Assembly: GCA_001970955.1 (NCBI GenBank)
Contig: MPUH01000702.1
Location: 1-39,516 of the forward strand
DNA from: Stentor coeruleus
Taxonomy: Eukaryota > Ciliophora > Heterotrichea > Heterotrichida > Stentoridae
Length of the DNA: 39,516 nt
Direction: 5' to 3'
This document shows positions 8,284 through 18,211 of the stretch, piece after piece; position 1 is the first letter of the stretch, and each line of letters starts with the position of its first letter. The notes beneath the pieces are model-generated. The model did not search any database, was not told the origin of the DNA, and saw only the letters and a list, made by a program, of their open reading frames with translations. A program made the translations under genes and the position numbers.

Positions 8284-10296
8284 ATGAAAAAGAGATGGGG
8301 CCTAATAGAATTTCAAAATGCATGTGCCGAGACCAAGGACTCAATCTTCCAACGAGCATTCAGCGAAATTAGCCAAAACGATAAAAAATCCCAAGTCCTA
8401 AGAGTTTTTTCAAAATTATCCAATTTATCCGACTACCACATTCGTTTTTTTCCTAACAAGCAATCTAAAACAATTAAACGTCTCCGTAAGCGTATTTCTC
8501 ATGAACTATGGGAAGAGCCTTTATCACGCAAAATATTTTTCGAGTTTTGGAGAGGTCTTGAAACTTTATGTCCAGCTGGTTATTTAAAAGACAGCATGTT
8601 TCGTTTTATCTACAGAGTTAACGAATATTCTAACGACCTGATGAATTACCCCTTACATTATTCAGTGTTTAATAACGATTTATACCGAATTCATAAACTT
8701 TGTGTTGGAGAAGACCCAGATTGTATGTATACAGATATAGATAAAGAAGACCCATTAGGTAATACCCCATTAATGTTAGCAGTAAAATTAAGAAAACACG
8801 AAGAAGCCTTAGTCCTTATAGATCATGGTGCAGATCCAAAGTATAGAAAAAATCAAGATTCTTTATGTCCAATTGAACAAGCTTTAGGTCTTCAAGACCG
8901 GTCAATGTTAAGAATACTAATAACCGGTTATTTAAGAAGGATAAGAGAAAAATGGTTAAGCCACGTTGATGATTTTGTAGAAGCACTTGAAAGGATGAAA
9001 GATTTTTCAATGACTATGCGATGGGAGTGTAAAAGTAGCATAATACCATTTGTCAAAAGATTTACACCTTCAGATGTTTATCAAATATATAAAAGGGGGA
9101 TTAATGTAAGGGTTGATCTTACATTGATTGGTTGGGAAAGTATGAAGACTCGTAGAGGAAATATATCATTGCTTTTTAATGGGCATAAAAAAAAACTAGA
9201 GATTTTTGATCATGTTACAGGGATAAACCGGGATTTCGATACTGAGCCTTCGGAAGCTATGATAGAAAATACTGTTGTAAAACTCTTGAAAAATAAGAAA
9301 TTCAGTAATGAAATACAAGTTAGTGATATAAATATACTACCTGATAAAAATTGGAGAGGTGAGACTCAGGTTGAGGTTATTAATAATTGGCAGTGTAAGA
9401 AAAAAAAACTCACTTGTAGTATTGAAATTGATAGAGAAAAACGTCAGGTTGTTTATGATAAAAATGTTGAGAAGTTCAAAAACTTTGAAGATTATCTGGA
9501 GTATGCTATAAACTCTAATTGTTGTCAAGAAAGATTATCGTTACCAAGTCAGACTGTTATTGAGTTGAAATCAGTGAAGCATTATTCAAAACACCTCAAT
9601 GCATCATTGTGGACCTGCGAAGATTTCCCCTTAACCCTAAAAGATTTTTTCCCTCTTTTAGAACTCCTTGGGTCTTTTAGTAAAAACGCTCAGCATTTGT
9701 GTACATTTTTCTATCATGGATGTTTAAACAATGATGGTTTCCCAGTTAAAGCTCTAATCCCAGTTTATGCTTCAGTAAAACTTCTTGTCCATCTTGACTC
9801 CATTACTATGAAATCTCCAGATCGCGGTTATTTTTCGTTTCCTAAAAATGAAGAAAAACGATCAGAAGACTCGACAGCTAAACTTGAAGATTGGAGTTCT
9901 GAGTTTTTTTATCAATGCGAAGTATCTTGTTCTGATGATGATAACCTTTTAGAAGCACAACAATTATTTTTGTCACTTAAAAGTCTTGATGCTACACCTT
10001 TACTTACAGATACTTCAATTGAAAATGATTCAGATGAAGAAGAAATGCCAGAAATCAGTATTTTGGAATATCATCATAAATTACCCTCACCCAAGGTTTA
10101 TAATAGGAATAGTTTGCCTACTACGATTTTTAGAAGGGCAGAACTTTTTAGGAAGGTCAAAAAATATGCAATGAACTATGAGAGAGATTCAAAAAATGAT
10201 GCANTTTTTAGAAGGGCAGAACTTTTTAGGAAGGTCAAAAAATATGCAATGAACTATGAGAGAGATTCAAAAAATGATGCAGACGTACTTTTGTAA
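8284..10296 (+). CDS. ANKRD13-like ankyrin protein with GPCR-chaperone domain
   Basis: The frame runs from an ATG at 8284 to a TAA at 10294-10296. After a unique N-terminal region, residues about 120-195 form ankyrin repeats (NYPLHYSVFNND, DPLGNTPLMLAVKLRKHEEAL, LIDHGADPKYR). Residues about 230-480 match the GPCR-chaperone domain of ANKRD13 proteins: MRWECKSSIIPFVKRFTPSD, IYKRGINVRVDLTLIGWESM, RRGNISLLFNG, and later ASLWTCEDFPLTLKDFFPLLELL and GFPVKALIPVYASVKLLV. ANKRD13 proteins in animals bind ubiquitinated cargo on endosomes, and some hold GPCRs at the ER. No ubiquitin-interacting motif is obvious here, so ubiquitin binding is uncertain. The C-terminus (from residue about 615) is distorted: a 77-bp block is repeated around an N at 10204, adding 26 residues including an X. 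The real protein probably ends once with the NDADVLL tail, about 644 aa. Confidence 0.9.
   Translation: MKKRWGLIEFQNACAETKDSIFQRAFSEISQNDKKSQVLRVFSKLSNLSDYHIRFFPNKQSKTIKRLRKRISHELWEEPLSRKIFFEFWRGLETLCPAGYLKDSMFRFIYRVNEYSNDLMNYPLHYSVFNNDLYRIHKLCVGEDPDCMYTDIDKEDPLGNTPLMLAVKLRKHEEALVLIDHGADPKYRKNQDSLCPIEQALGLQDRSMLRILITGYLRRIREKWLSHVDDFVEALERMKDFSMTMRWECKSSIIPFVKRFTPSDVYQIYKRGINVRVDLTLIGWESMKTRRGNISLLFNGHKKKLEIFDHVTGINRDFDTEPSEAMIENTVVKLLKNKKFSNEIQVSDINILPDKNWRGETQVEVINNWQCKKKKLTCSIEIDREKRQVVYDKNVEKFKNFEDYLEYAINSNCCQERLSLPSQTVIELKSVKHYSKHLNASLWTCEDFPLTLKDFFPLLELLGSFSKNAQHLCTFFYHGCLNNDGFPVKALIPVYASVKLLVHLDSITMKSPDRGYFSFPKNEEKRSEDSTAKLEDWSSEFFYQCEVSCSDDDNLLEAQQLFLSLKSLDATPLLTDTSIENDSDEEEMPEISILEYHHKLPSPKVYNRNSLPTTIFRRAELFRKVKKYAMNYERDSKNDAXFRRAELFRKVKKYAMNYERDSKNDADVLL
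10127..10281. repeat. 77-bp direct repeat flanking a single N (probable assembly overlap)
   Basis: Positions 10127-10203 and 10205-10281 are identical and separated only by the N at 10204. The period of 78 keeps the ANKRD13-like reading frame open, so the artefact appears as a false 26-residue protein repeat. Confidence 0.93.
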
Positions 10297-11242
10297 TTTA
10301 ATCAGTTTTCCATAAGATAATAGAGTTTCAATATTTTAAAATGCTTTTTTTTATGAATTTTGGGTGAATTTTATATTAGGGTATCTATATTTTTAATATA
10401 TATTTTGATAGTTTAGCATAGTTCTAATTATAATAAGCGAATTTTTATAACTTGGAGTTTATAGTTTTTTAGATGTTTTTGTGTTAAATTTTATGATGAT
10501 GTGATACCAGATTTATAAATTTATGTTTGACTTTTTAGTTTTTGGGTTCTTGTAATATAAGATAAAATTTTAAGTCAATTCTTATATAAATAATTTTTTT
10601 TAATGAAATTTGTGCTAAATATTATTAGTGCAGATATAATAGACTATTTTTATGTGCTTGTATATTTTGGTTAGATTTTTTGTCTTAAATTAGTGAATAT
10701 GGTTTTATAATTTCTTGAATGTTTGCAGTAATCTTGGGATGAAAAGGAAAAATAATGTATCTGATACTTATTATTTATATTCATAACTAAACTTTTTAGG
10801 ACTTAATTCTAACTAATCTATTACTATTTTAAAGTAAATAACTGCATCTAATACAAAATATAATACCCACAGTGATTTTTATTCTCCATCTAAATCCTTA
10901 TTATACCACTTTTAGTTTTCCTACTCAATATCTAAGTTTTATTTCATTCCTCAATCAAACTTACTATTCTTTCTTCTCATATTTTTTAGTATTATACAAA
11001 TTCTGCTAAAATCTTACACCTTTCTTATTCTATCAACCTAAAAAATAAATTTGTATCTATAAAAAAATTCAACATAAAATACCAACACAATTCTTATAAC
11101 ATACAAAAATAGCATCCAAATTAAAAAAATCATCATTAGCATTACTACAATAAGCATCATCATCAAACCTAATTTCTTTTTTTAACATTATCCAAAAAGC
11201 ATAAAATTACAACTATTTATCATTATTGTTCTTTTAATATAA
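10297..11242. other. AT-rich intergenic region with a composition switch
   Basis: This 946-bp stretch lies between two plus-strand genes. The left part (about 10297-10750) is T/G-rich with few C, the right part (about 10790-11242) is A/C-rich with few G. I see no ORF, RNA gene or repeat. The switch near 10750-10790 probably separates the 3' flank of the ANKRD13-like gene from the promoter/leader of the next. Confidence 0.6.
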
Positions 11243-12286
11243 ATGAGTGGAGTTCTTGATCAATCACTACAAGAGCTTTGGACCAACAGCTACGAAAGTC
11301 ATCAAGAAATGTTCAATATAAAAATCTCTGAAACCCGTCATAGACAAGCTAATACATTCCATCTTCTATGCAACTCATCAGCACCCCACAATCCTTCTCA
11401 GATCACAAATACGACCTTTAGTAATTTTGATGACAGCCAAGCTAAGCTTACTCAAGATTATCAAGTTATTTGTTGGGTTGACTTTGACAATGAGGAAATT
11501 TGCCAGGAAAAACCATCAGAAGAAGCAAAAGAAATTTGTGATGAAGAGGTCGCTGATTCTTATCATCCACTTTATATAAATCCGACACCTTGGATTCGTG
11601 GCCAATGCTTTCTTGCCCTTTTCCCTGAAGAATGCTTACCTCAGGCTGTAAGTACGGAACTTTTGACTTTGGCTATGAACATTTTCCGTCTTTCAAAAAA
11701 TCCAACTTTGCGATTGGGATATGATTCACTAGGTGCGAACTCTGATGTAAATCACTTGCATTTCAACGTGCTTTTTACTGAGAGTTTTGGTGGATTTCCT
11801 ATAGAAGCATCTCAAAGAAATCTACTCATAGAAACTTCCCTTCAACATAAAAACGCAGATGAAATTAACATGTTTAGTGTTGGTGTAAGACTTTATCAAA
11901 TAGACCATCCAGCTAAATGTTTAATGATATGCCCTTCAACTGAGGTTAATGAAAGTAACATGAGTGATGGAACTGAATCAGTAGGAAATGTTACTGGAAT
12001 GGTTGTGAATAATTTGATTGAAAACAATGTACCTCATTCTATTATGGTTACTGGGGATAAACTTGAAGTTTATGTATTCCCAAGAACTTTTCAAAGTGAT
12101 TTTAGTGTTGGAAAAGCCAGTTTTCTGGACTTTTGTGGGGTTGTTTGCACCCATAAGGAAGAGTTTTTTAATGGGGCTGATGTGACTCAGTGCAGTAAGT
12201 ATGTTGAAAGTTTGTCTGCAGATGAAAACGCATGGAATAAGATGGTTAGTTATATTACCCAGTTGCTAGGAAAACTATATAATTAG
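11243..12286 (+). CDS. GDPGP1: GDP-D-glucose / GDP-L-galactose phosphorylase family (GDPGP1/VTC2), HIT-like superfamily
   Basis: A protein of 347 aa. The diagnostic block is LRLGYDSLGANSDVNHLHFNVLF at about residues 157-178, matching the GYNSLGA...NHLHFQ active-site region of plant VTC2 and animal GDPGP1; His171 and His173 form the HxH nucleotidyl-transfer motif. Earlier, NPTPWIRGQCFLALFPEECLPQ corresponds to the family's conserved N-terminal domain. Near the C-terminus, KLEVYVFPRTFQSDFSVGKASFLDFCGVV matches the family's closing segment. The enzyme phosphorolyses a GDP-hexose to GDP and hexose-1-phosphate. In animals it removes GDP-glucose; in plants it feeds ascorbate synthesis. Which substrate the ciliate uses cannot be read from the sequence. 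It is probably cytosolic, with no signal or membrane segment. The gene is convergent with the K+ channel gene, 121 bp away. Confidence 0.85.
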   Translation: MSGVLDQSLQELWTNSYESHQEMFNIKISETRHRQANTFHLLCNSSAPHNPSQITNTTFSNFDDSQAKLTQDYQVICWVDFDNEEICQEKPSEEAKEICDEEVADSYHPLYINPTPWIRGQCFLALFPEECLPQAVSTELLTLAMNIFRLSKNPTLRLGYDSLGANSDVNHLHFNVLFTESFGGFPIEASQRNLLIETSLQHKNADEINMFSVGVRLYQIDHPAKCLMICPSTEVNESNMSDGTESVGNVTGMVVNNLIENNVPHSIMVTGDKLEVYVFPRTFQSDFSVGKASFLDFCGVVCTHKEEFFNGADVTQCSKYVESLSADENAWNKMVSYITQLLGKLYN

Positions 12287-12407
12287 GTAATTTTTAGGAT
12301 AAATAGAGATAAAATATCAATCTAGCATTAACACACAACTATCTCATAATCTTCTTTTTTTATCCCACCTGCAACAACCATATAGTTATTATCCTATTTT
12401 AACATAT

Positions 12408-14192
12408 TTAATTATATGACTCTTCATCTGATTCTTCAAGTATTTTTTCAATATTCGAATACTTAGTATTTTGCGTAGTAACATTTATAGGTAAAAATTG
12501 TTCACTTATAAATTTTTTAACCTTCTCTTGTAATACATTACTTTTATCAAAAATCTTTTCTGGAGCAATATTCCTTTTATACAACTTATGCGGTTTACAT
12601 TTTTTTTTCTCTTTAAAAACATTACTATATCTTGATATTCTAGTCTTTCTATTTTTATAATTAGCAACTACAGTCTCTAATCCACTCTGTATTTTCTCCA
12701 CCGTGCAATTTTTAGCAACATGTCCAAGACAGCCACAAAGAAAACAGCAAATCATAAGCGATGAGTAATTGTGTTTGCAACAAAACTCTTCAAGACTTTC
12801 TAAAATATTCATAAAATTGTCCCCTTTGTTCAAATAACTCATAGCCTCATTCAAATCTAATGTTTGTAACAAAGTAAATCCTATACACTTAGCAGTAGCT
12901 GTTCTTGGATGCCCAACAAAAAAACCAATTTCCCCAAACATTTCATCTTTTTCAAGTTGTTTATAAATTAAACCAGTTGATTCATGCATTAAATTCACTA
13001 CACCTGAACATATAAAATACATAATCCGATTCTGACTTTTTTCATAAAAAACAACATCATTAGGTAAATAGTTTTCCATATTCAAAGCTTTGGTCAATCC
13101 TATAATAATATCATCACAAAAATACTGAGTAAAAATCTTACATTTTTTCAGAATGTCTCGGTACAGCAAAAAAAATATCTCATTTCTTAACGGTTGGCTT
13201 AATAACCCTAGTACTTCATGATCTTGAAGTTTATAAATAGATAAATCTTCCATAAGGTTGTCTATAAAAGCCATAACTTTATTTTGAGTTTCTTTTGGCA
13301 CAGATTTTTTCTTCATAAATCTACTGGTCCCTACTCGAATTTCACTTTTTCTTTGTTCGGTCGCTAGATGTTTTGATATTAAAGTACTCATATTTCCGAT
13401 TATATAAGCGAAATATGCACATGATAAAGTCATACACCCAACTGTGACTGTCATTTCATATGGGTTTTGTGGAGTTATATCCCCATAACCAACTGATATC
13501 ATAGTTGTAAATGCCCAGTATAAGGAAGTTATATAAAGTTCATAGATTTCAACATCTTCTGCTCGACTTGATAAGAAGATTTTAACCCAAGTGTATTCTG
13601 TTGATGTACTTTGGACTGTACTTGTGTAGTAAAAAACACAAGCAATCCAATGAGCTACGATAGATAAAAATATCCCAAGTTTCATTATTGCATAGATTAC
13701 TGAAACAAATTCATTTAATATGCAGTCTTCGATCTTATAGAAAATTTTACGGGATTTTAATAATCTTAGGAGTTTAGCCATTCTGATAAACCGAAATAAT
13801 TTCATTATGCCGAAGTAACTTGGAGATTTCATTGATTCATTTTGCAGAGGGGGATTAGATAACCATTCGTATGGAAAACTAGAAAAAATATCAACCCAAA
13901 ACATGCCTGTTAAATAGTTTTTAAAAATCTTTGATCTACTTGTTATAAATGCTCCTTTTGAATAATAGCTTGTGTTGAAGTTTATTAGTATATCAAAAAG
14001 AAAAGATAAGGAAATTATGAATTCAAAAAATTCCATTTCATTAGTTGTATCTCCAAGAAAACATAGAGAAAAAGGTACCCAGTAGGCTAAGAAAAGAGTT
14101 AAGATTAGCAAATATGTGTCCCATAATATTTTTATTGTATGCTCTGGATGAAAGAGGAATTGGCTTGTCTCAATTTTAATCTTGTACTTCAT
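12408..14192 (-). CDS. Voltage-gated K+ channel with cyclic-nucleotide-binding domain and C-terminal CCHC zinc knuckle
   Basis: A protein of 594 aa with the six-helix plan of the CNG/HCN/EAG group. S1 is at about residues 22-45, S2-S3 at 53-75 and 93-108, a basic S4 at about 127-148 (KLFRFIRMAKLLRLLKSRK), S5 at about 165-190, then a pore helix and selectivity filter SVGYGD at 233-238, S6 at about 245-275 and a C-linker. GYGD indicates K+ selectivity. The cyclic-nucleotide-binding domain spans about 355-455, with FGEIGFF at 419-425 and RTAT at 430-433 in the phosphate-binding cassette. After it, residues 483-496 fit CX2CX4HX4C (C483, C486, H491, C496), a zinc-knuckle spacing. A basic tail follows. 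Such channels set membrane potential and ciliary behaviour in ciliates. Activation by cAMP/cGMP is plausible but not shown. Confidence 0.9.
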   Translation of the reverse strand: MKYKIKIETSQFLFHPEHTIKILWDTYLLILTLFLAYWVPFSLCFLGDTTNEMEFFEFIISLSFLFDILINFNTSYYSKGAFITSRSKIFKNYLTGMFWVDIFSSFPYEWLSNPPLQNESMKSPSYFGIMKLFRFIRMAKLLRLLKSRKIFYKIEDCILNEFVSVIYAIMKLGIFLSIVAHWIACVFYYTSTVQSTSTEYTWVKIFLSSRAEDVEIYELYITSLYWAFTTMISVGYGDITPQNPYEMTVTVGCMTLSCAYFAYIIGNMSTLISKHLATEQRKSEIRVGTSRFMKKKSVPKETQNKVMAFIDNLMEDLSIYKLQDHEVLGLLSQPLRNEIFFLLYRDILKKCKIFTQYFCDDIIIGLTKALNMENYLPNDVVFYEKSQNRIMYFICSGVVNLMHESTGLIYKQLEKDEMFGEIGFFVGHPRTATAKCIGFTLLQTLDLNEAMSYLNKGDNFMNILESLEEFCCKHNYSSLMICCFLCGCLGHVAKNCTVEKIQSGLETVVANYKNRKTRISRYSNVFKEKKKCKPHKLYKRNIAPEKIFDKSNVLQEKVKKFISEQFLPINVTTQNTKYSNIEKILEESDEESYN

Positions 14193-15230
14193 ATCCTTAA
14201 ATTTTATTATTAGTAATTTTATATAAATTATTTCTTGAGATTATTTGATTGTTAGCTTCCTGTGGGCTTTTGTAATTTTCCTGCTTAACTTAAATTCTAA
14301 GTTATTATTAGTACAACCGTATTTATCAATATTATAAACAAACATAGCATTTTCGTCACTATATATAAGTATAAATATTAGATTTTAAATTTATTGTATC
14401 GTCAAAAAAACTGTAGCTTTTTTACAGTTTAAAGCTTTGAATGCTGTTTGAAAGATTTACTGTTAAAAAAGAATATGTTTCTTGAATCGTTTTTTATAAA
14501 ATCAAGTAGATAATATCATCTTGTTAATAATATGCTGAAGCTTGATAATAGTGCATAATTAGGCATTTCTCTTTGAATAGGAGTTTGGATGTCTGTTTCA
14601 ATATAGTATTTTTATGATATATCATAAATTATGATATAGTTAAAAGGTTTTTGATATTTGGATAATCAAGATAGCATCTAGGAAATATATAAGTTTATAA
14701 TATTTATTATAATTTTTATGCATTTTCGTAATATATATATGAATTTCAAATACTAATGCATTGCCTATAAGCATACATAATAAAGTAAACTAAGGCTTAT
14801 AAATAATTAATTGACTGAAAATAAACAAAAAAAAATATACAACAATTGCTTACGATTTAATAGCAAGTTAGGTCTATAATTATTTTTATGACCTAAATGA
14901 AGCCTGATAATATATAAATATATATATATTGATTTCAGTTGATAAAACAACATAAAATTCTTTAAACAGATTGCTCTGATATCTTATTCAAAAAGCCTAA
15001 CCTTTCTTTTATACACCATAAAATAAACCCATAATCAAAACCTAAACTCCACACCCTTTAGAATCCTAACTCAATAATATCCTAACAATAAACCCTGCAA
15101 TCAAAATCAATATTCAATCCCAACATTAAAATCCAAAACCCAATCCTAGGCAGTTTCCTTCAACATAATTTAATAAAATCCAAATCATCAATCTCCAAAA
15201 AAAATTTGAAAATCTAAATAATTTATCATA
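14193..15230. other. Divergent promoter region between K+ channel and PP1 genes
   Basis: The 1.04-kb stretch contains no ORF. It includes an 8-bp-stem hairpin at 14408-14430, a 14-bp palindrome (TATGATATATCATA) near 14617-14630, and TA-repeat tracts near 14735 and 14920. The right end is strongly skewed: 15001-15180 has about 50 C and 5 G, with recurring CCTAA words. These are likely leader/promoter composition effects; no factor-binding site can be named. Confidence 0.55.
14408..14430. other. Small inverted repeat (8-bp stem, 7-nt loop)
   Basis: AAACTGTA at 14408-14415 pairs with TACAGTTT at 14423-14430. It lies in the divergent promoter region upstream of the K+ channel gene. Its function is unknown; such hairpins are common in AT-rich DNA. 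Confidence 0.4.
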
Positions 15231-16208
15231 ATGGCCAGTTCAGGTGAGCTTAACGTGAACGATATCTTAGAAAAGCTTTTAGAAGTCAGAGGATGTCGTC
15301 CAGGAAAGCAAGTAAATCTAACAGAACAAGAAGTTCGAGGTTTATGTCTAAAAGCAAGAGAAGTATTCATGTCACAACCAATTCTCCTAGAACTAGAAGC
15401 ACCTCTAAAAATATGTGGTGATGTCCATGGTCAATATTACGACCTTTTACGTATATTTGAATACGGGGGTTTTCCTCCAGATTCACGCTATCTTTTCTTA
15501 GGTGACTACGTTGATCGTGGTAAACAAAGTCTAGAAACAATCTGTTTACTCTTAGCATACAAAGTAAAATATCCAGAAAACTTCTACCTTCTTCGTGGTA
15601 ATCATGAATGTTCATCAATCAATCGTATCTATGGTTTTTACGATGAATGTAAAAGGCGCTACAATATCAAATTATGGAAAACCTTTACCGATTGTTTCAA
15701 TTGCCTTCCTATTGCCGCACTTATTGAAGATCGGATTTTATGTATGCATGGAGGATTATCTCCAGAATTAAACAACATGGAACAGATTAGAAGTATTATG
15801 AGACCTATGGATGTACCTGAATCAGGTTTAGTTTGTGATCTTTTATGGAGTGATCCTGATAAAGATGTTCAAGGTTGGGGTGAGAATGAAAGAGGTGTAT
15901 CTTTTACTTTTGGAAGTGAAGTTGTTAGTGGGTTTTTGAAAAAACAAGATTTGGATTTGATATGTAGGGCACATCAGGTTGTTGAAGATGGATATGAGTT
16001 TTTTTCTAAGAAACAACTTGTCACATTGTTTTCTGCTCCAAATTATTGTGGGGAGTTTGATAATGCTGCTGCACTTATGAGTATTGATGACTCGTTATTG
16101 TGTAGTTTTCAGATACTTAAACCTGCTGAGAAGAAAATGGGTAATAATTTGGCGAATAGACCTTATACACCTCCGAGAACGAAGAATTCGGTTAAAACTT
16201 TTACTTAG
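15231..16208 (+). CDS. PP1: Protein phosphatase PP1 catalytic subunit
   Basis: A protein of 325 aa, close to the usual PP1 length. All metal-binding and catalytic signatures of PPP-family phosphatases are present in order: [26 protein letters not shown], and the YCGEFDN loop near the C-terminus. [19 protein letters not shown] and [22 protein letters not shown] are PP1-type rather than PP2A-type. The C-terminal tail is short ([11 protein letters not shown]) and contains the TPPR motif where PP1 is phosphorylated by cyclin-dependent kinases in other eukaryotes. The enzyme dephosphorylates Ser/Thr; targets depend on regulatory subunits not present here. The start ATG is preceded by a C-rich, G-poor leader. 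It is intronless. Confidence 0.97.
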   Translation: MASSGELNVNDILEKLLEVRGCRPGKQVNLTEQEVRGLCLKAREVFMSQPILLELEAPLKICGDVHGQYYDLLRIFEYGGFPPDSRYLFLGDYVDRGKQSLETICLLLAYKVKYPENFYLLRGNHECSSINRIYGFYDECKRRYNIKLWKTFTDCFNCLPIAALIEDRILCMHGGLSPELNNMEQIRSIMRPMDVPESGLVCDLLWSDPDKDVQGWGENERGVSFTFGSEVVSGFLKKQDLDLICRAHQVVEDGYEFFSKKQLVTLFSAPNYCGEFDNAAALMSIDDSLLCSFQILKPAEKKMGNNLANRPYTPPRTKNSVKTFT

Positions 16209-16379
16209 ATATAATAGAATTATGTGGAATTTTTTAGGATTAGGAAAAATTCATGAGATTTTTAATATTTTTAAGTGTGTTGGAGTTGATATTTTTATTT
16301 AAGTTGTATGATTTTATATTAAAGTTCAAGCATTTTAATCTAATAATTATATATAAAAACTATAAATTTATCAACATAT

Positions 16380-17063
16380 TCAAGTATCGATTTTATATTT
16401 ACGTAATTCTGAGATGTTTATTGATGACTGCTCTTTTTTGTTTTTCAAAATTTTTATATCTTTGCAAATTTCTTCGTTAGAATATTTCGTGTAATAATAC
16501 AAATGGGGAGTAATTTCAGGATTACAGTCTTCGATTTTCATTAGATTGTTTGTAACTTCATCAACGGCTTTACTCCAAGAGTGGACATGACGTTTTTCTA
16601 TTTCGATGATTTTATGAATGTTTTTAGAGTTTTGTATACTATTACAAGCATTCATTAAGTTATTTAATACTTCACAGCGCATATTCCGAATATGAGATAT
16701 TTCTTTAATAGAATCTTTAAAGGATTTTTTTAGATTTTTGCGTTTTTTATAGTGATTATTCGAGACATATTCTTTTAGAGGTATTGTTATAACAGGTAGT
16801 TCAGATGAATTTTTACTACTAAAATTATTATTAGTGTTGTCTACACTGAATGACCTACCGTGATTGTTAGTATATTTATCAGGTGTTAAGTTTTTCATAT
16901 CTTTCATACTACAGTTAAGTGAATTTATAAATTCATGAGGACTGCTTGATATTTCGTTTAAATAGATATAATCTATTTGACTTTGAGTTTTTAGAGGAGT
17001 TAGTTTTGTTCTTGTGCATGTGGAAGGTCTGAACCTTTTCTTCGGTGAACGCATAATTTCCAT
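16380..17063 (-). CDS. Unknown basic protein, about 227 aa
   Basis: The frame opens upstream but the first ATG is at 17061-17063 (MEIMRSPKKRFRPSTC), which I take as the start. The stop is TGA, followed by more stops. The N-terminal 25 residues are very basic. Residues about 110-175 look helical (KKSFKDSIKEISHIRNMRCEVLNNLMNAC, EIEKRHVHSWSKAVDEVTNNLMKI). It contains a SPHEF segment and no membrane helix or signal peptide. I do not recognise a family. It is convergent with PP1, about 170 bp apart. The frame is long enough and similar enough in composition to its neighbours to be a real gene, but evidence is limited to that. Confidence 0.55.
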   Translation of the reverse strand: MEIMRSPKKRFRPSTCTRTKLTPLKTQSQIDYIYLNEISSSPHEFINSLNCSMKDMKNLTPDKYTNNHGRSFSVDNTNNNFSSKNSSELPVITIPLKEYVSNNHYKKRKNLKKSFKDSIKEISHIRNMRCEVLNNLMNACNSIQNSKNIHKIIEIEKRHVHSWSKAVDEVTNNLMKIEDCNPEITPHLYYYTKYSNEEICKDIKILKNKKEQSSINISELRKYKIDT

Positions 17064-17397
17064 ATTTACTATCAATAAAAAATATTTTAAGCTTCACATT
17101 TTTTTTTTTTAGGATGCTTTTAAGATGAACTATAGTGTGAATAACAACAAAAAGTTAACATTTATATAATTTCAAAAAAATAGATTTTTATGAAAAAAAG
17201 CTATGATTTATTTCTACTTAACCTGCTTGCTGCAATAAAAAATATAATTTAGTAATCATCTAAAAACCACCCAAACCAAGTCTTTAATCCATTATTGCAG
17301 CATACTTTATAATCTTTCTAATAATATCTACACTTATTGCAAACCTATCATCTATACCTAAAAACTATTGAGAAAACATTAACCTATTTACTGAATT
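17064..17397. other. AT-rich spacer between two minus-strand genes
   Basis: The stretch has a T-run at 17099-17111 (on the plus strand) and no ORF. The right part is C-rich on the plus strand, consistent with a T/G-rich 3' flank of the J-domain gene on its coding strand. Confidence 0.5.
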
Positions 17398-18027
17398 TTA
17401 ATCATGTAAGGCCAATTTTACTATTGGCTCTTCCTTTTCTTCTTCAATAATCTCTTGCGTTCCATCCGCTCTTAACACAGTAGTAATAGTCTTCTTTACT
17501 CTTTTTCCTCCTCTTTCTACTATCACAGTTTTCACTGTTTTTTCAACACTTCTTGGACTTGATGTGTACTTGCTCATAGAAGTTTCAATCACCTCAGTTT
17601 CAAGAGTATTTTTCCCTTTGAATCTTTCAATATTTTTATTCTTCATCAGTCCTCCTGTAAACAGTTCGTTGTTTTCATACCAATTCTCATCTTCAAGACA
17701 TGCTGTAATTGGATCTCGATTTCTATAAGCATTATTGAAAACTTCTAAAGCATTTTGCAAACTAAACTCGTTTAAGTTGTATTTTTTGCAGTTTCTTATT
17801 GCTTCTCCTATTCCATCTTCATCATAAATCAGTCTTAGGACATTATTGCTCAAAACAAAAAAAGCTTCACTTATTTCAATGAAAACCTTTTCCGCTCTTT
17901 TTCTACCAAGTTTGTTCTTATCGGGGTGCCACTTGAGAGCTAAAGCAATATAAGATTTTCGAATTTCATCAACGGATAAGGACTTTTCCACATCTAAGCA
18001 TTCGTAGTAATCTGGTTTTTCTTGCAT
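17398..18027 (-). CDS. J-domain (DnaJ/Hsp40) co-chaperone
   Basis: A protein of 209 aa. Residues about 5-72 form a J domain: YYECLDVEKSLSVDEIRKSYIALALKWHPDKN, with the HPD motif that stimulates Hsp70 ATPase, then EISEAFFVLSNNVLRLIYDEDG. No Gly/Phe-rich or zinc-finger region follows, so it is a short class-B/C type. The C-terminal part (SVEKTVKTVIVERGGKRVKKTITTVLRADG) recalls the beta-rich tail of DNAJB2/B6-like proteins, but similarity is weak. It starts 184 bp from the Cdc20-like gene on the opposite strand, so the two share a divergent promoter region. It is likely cytosolic, with no transmembrane segment. Confidence 0.9.
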   Translation of the reverse strand: MQEKPDYYECLDVEKSLSVDEIRKSYIALALKWHPDKNKLGRKRAEKVFIEISEAFFVLSNNVLRLIYDEDGIGEAIRNCKKYNLNEFSLQNALEVFNNAYRNRDPITACLEDENWYENNELFTGGLMKNKNIERFKGKNTLETEVIETSMSKYTSSPRSVEKTVKTVIVERGGKRVKKTITTVLRADGTQEIIEEEKEEPIVKLALHD

Positions 18028-18211
18028 TTAAGTGGATAGGATTTATTAAAATAATTAGAAATGCAGTTTAAATTTATCAGTGTAGAAAACATATTAGGGT
18101 ATTGGAGATTTTATGTTTTTAAGTATAAAATTGTGCCTTTACTAGAAAGTACATAATAGATCTTTAGATTTAAACTTAGTATGGAGTGTATCTTTAGTAT
18201 GAGTATAATTA

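Noticed and set aside
16253..16480. Plus-strand frame of 75 codons after PP1
   Set aside because: Low-complexity hydrophobic sequence in an AT-rich 3' flank, partly antisense to the minus-strand gene at 16380-17063.
17064..17075. TTG as start of the gene at 16380-17063
   Set aside because: The first ATG four codons downstream is a sufficient start and no upstream exon with fitting splice sites was found.
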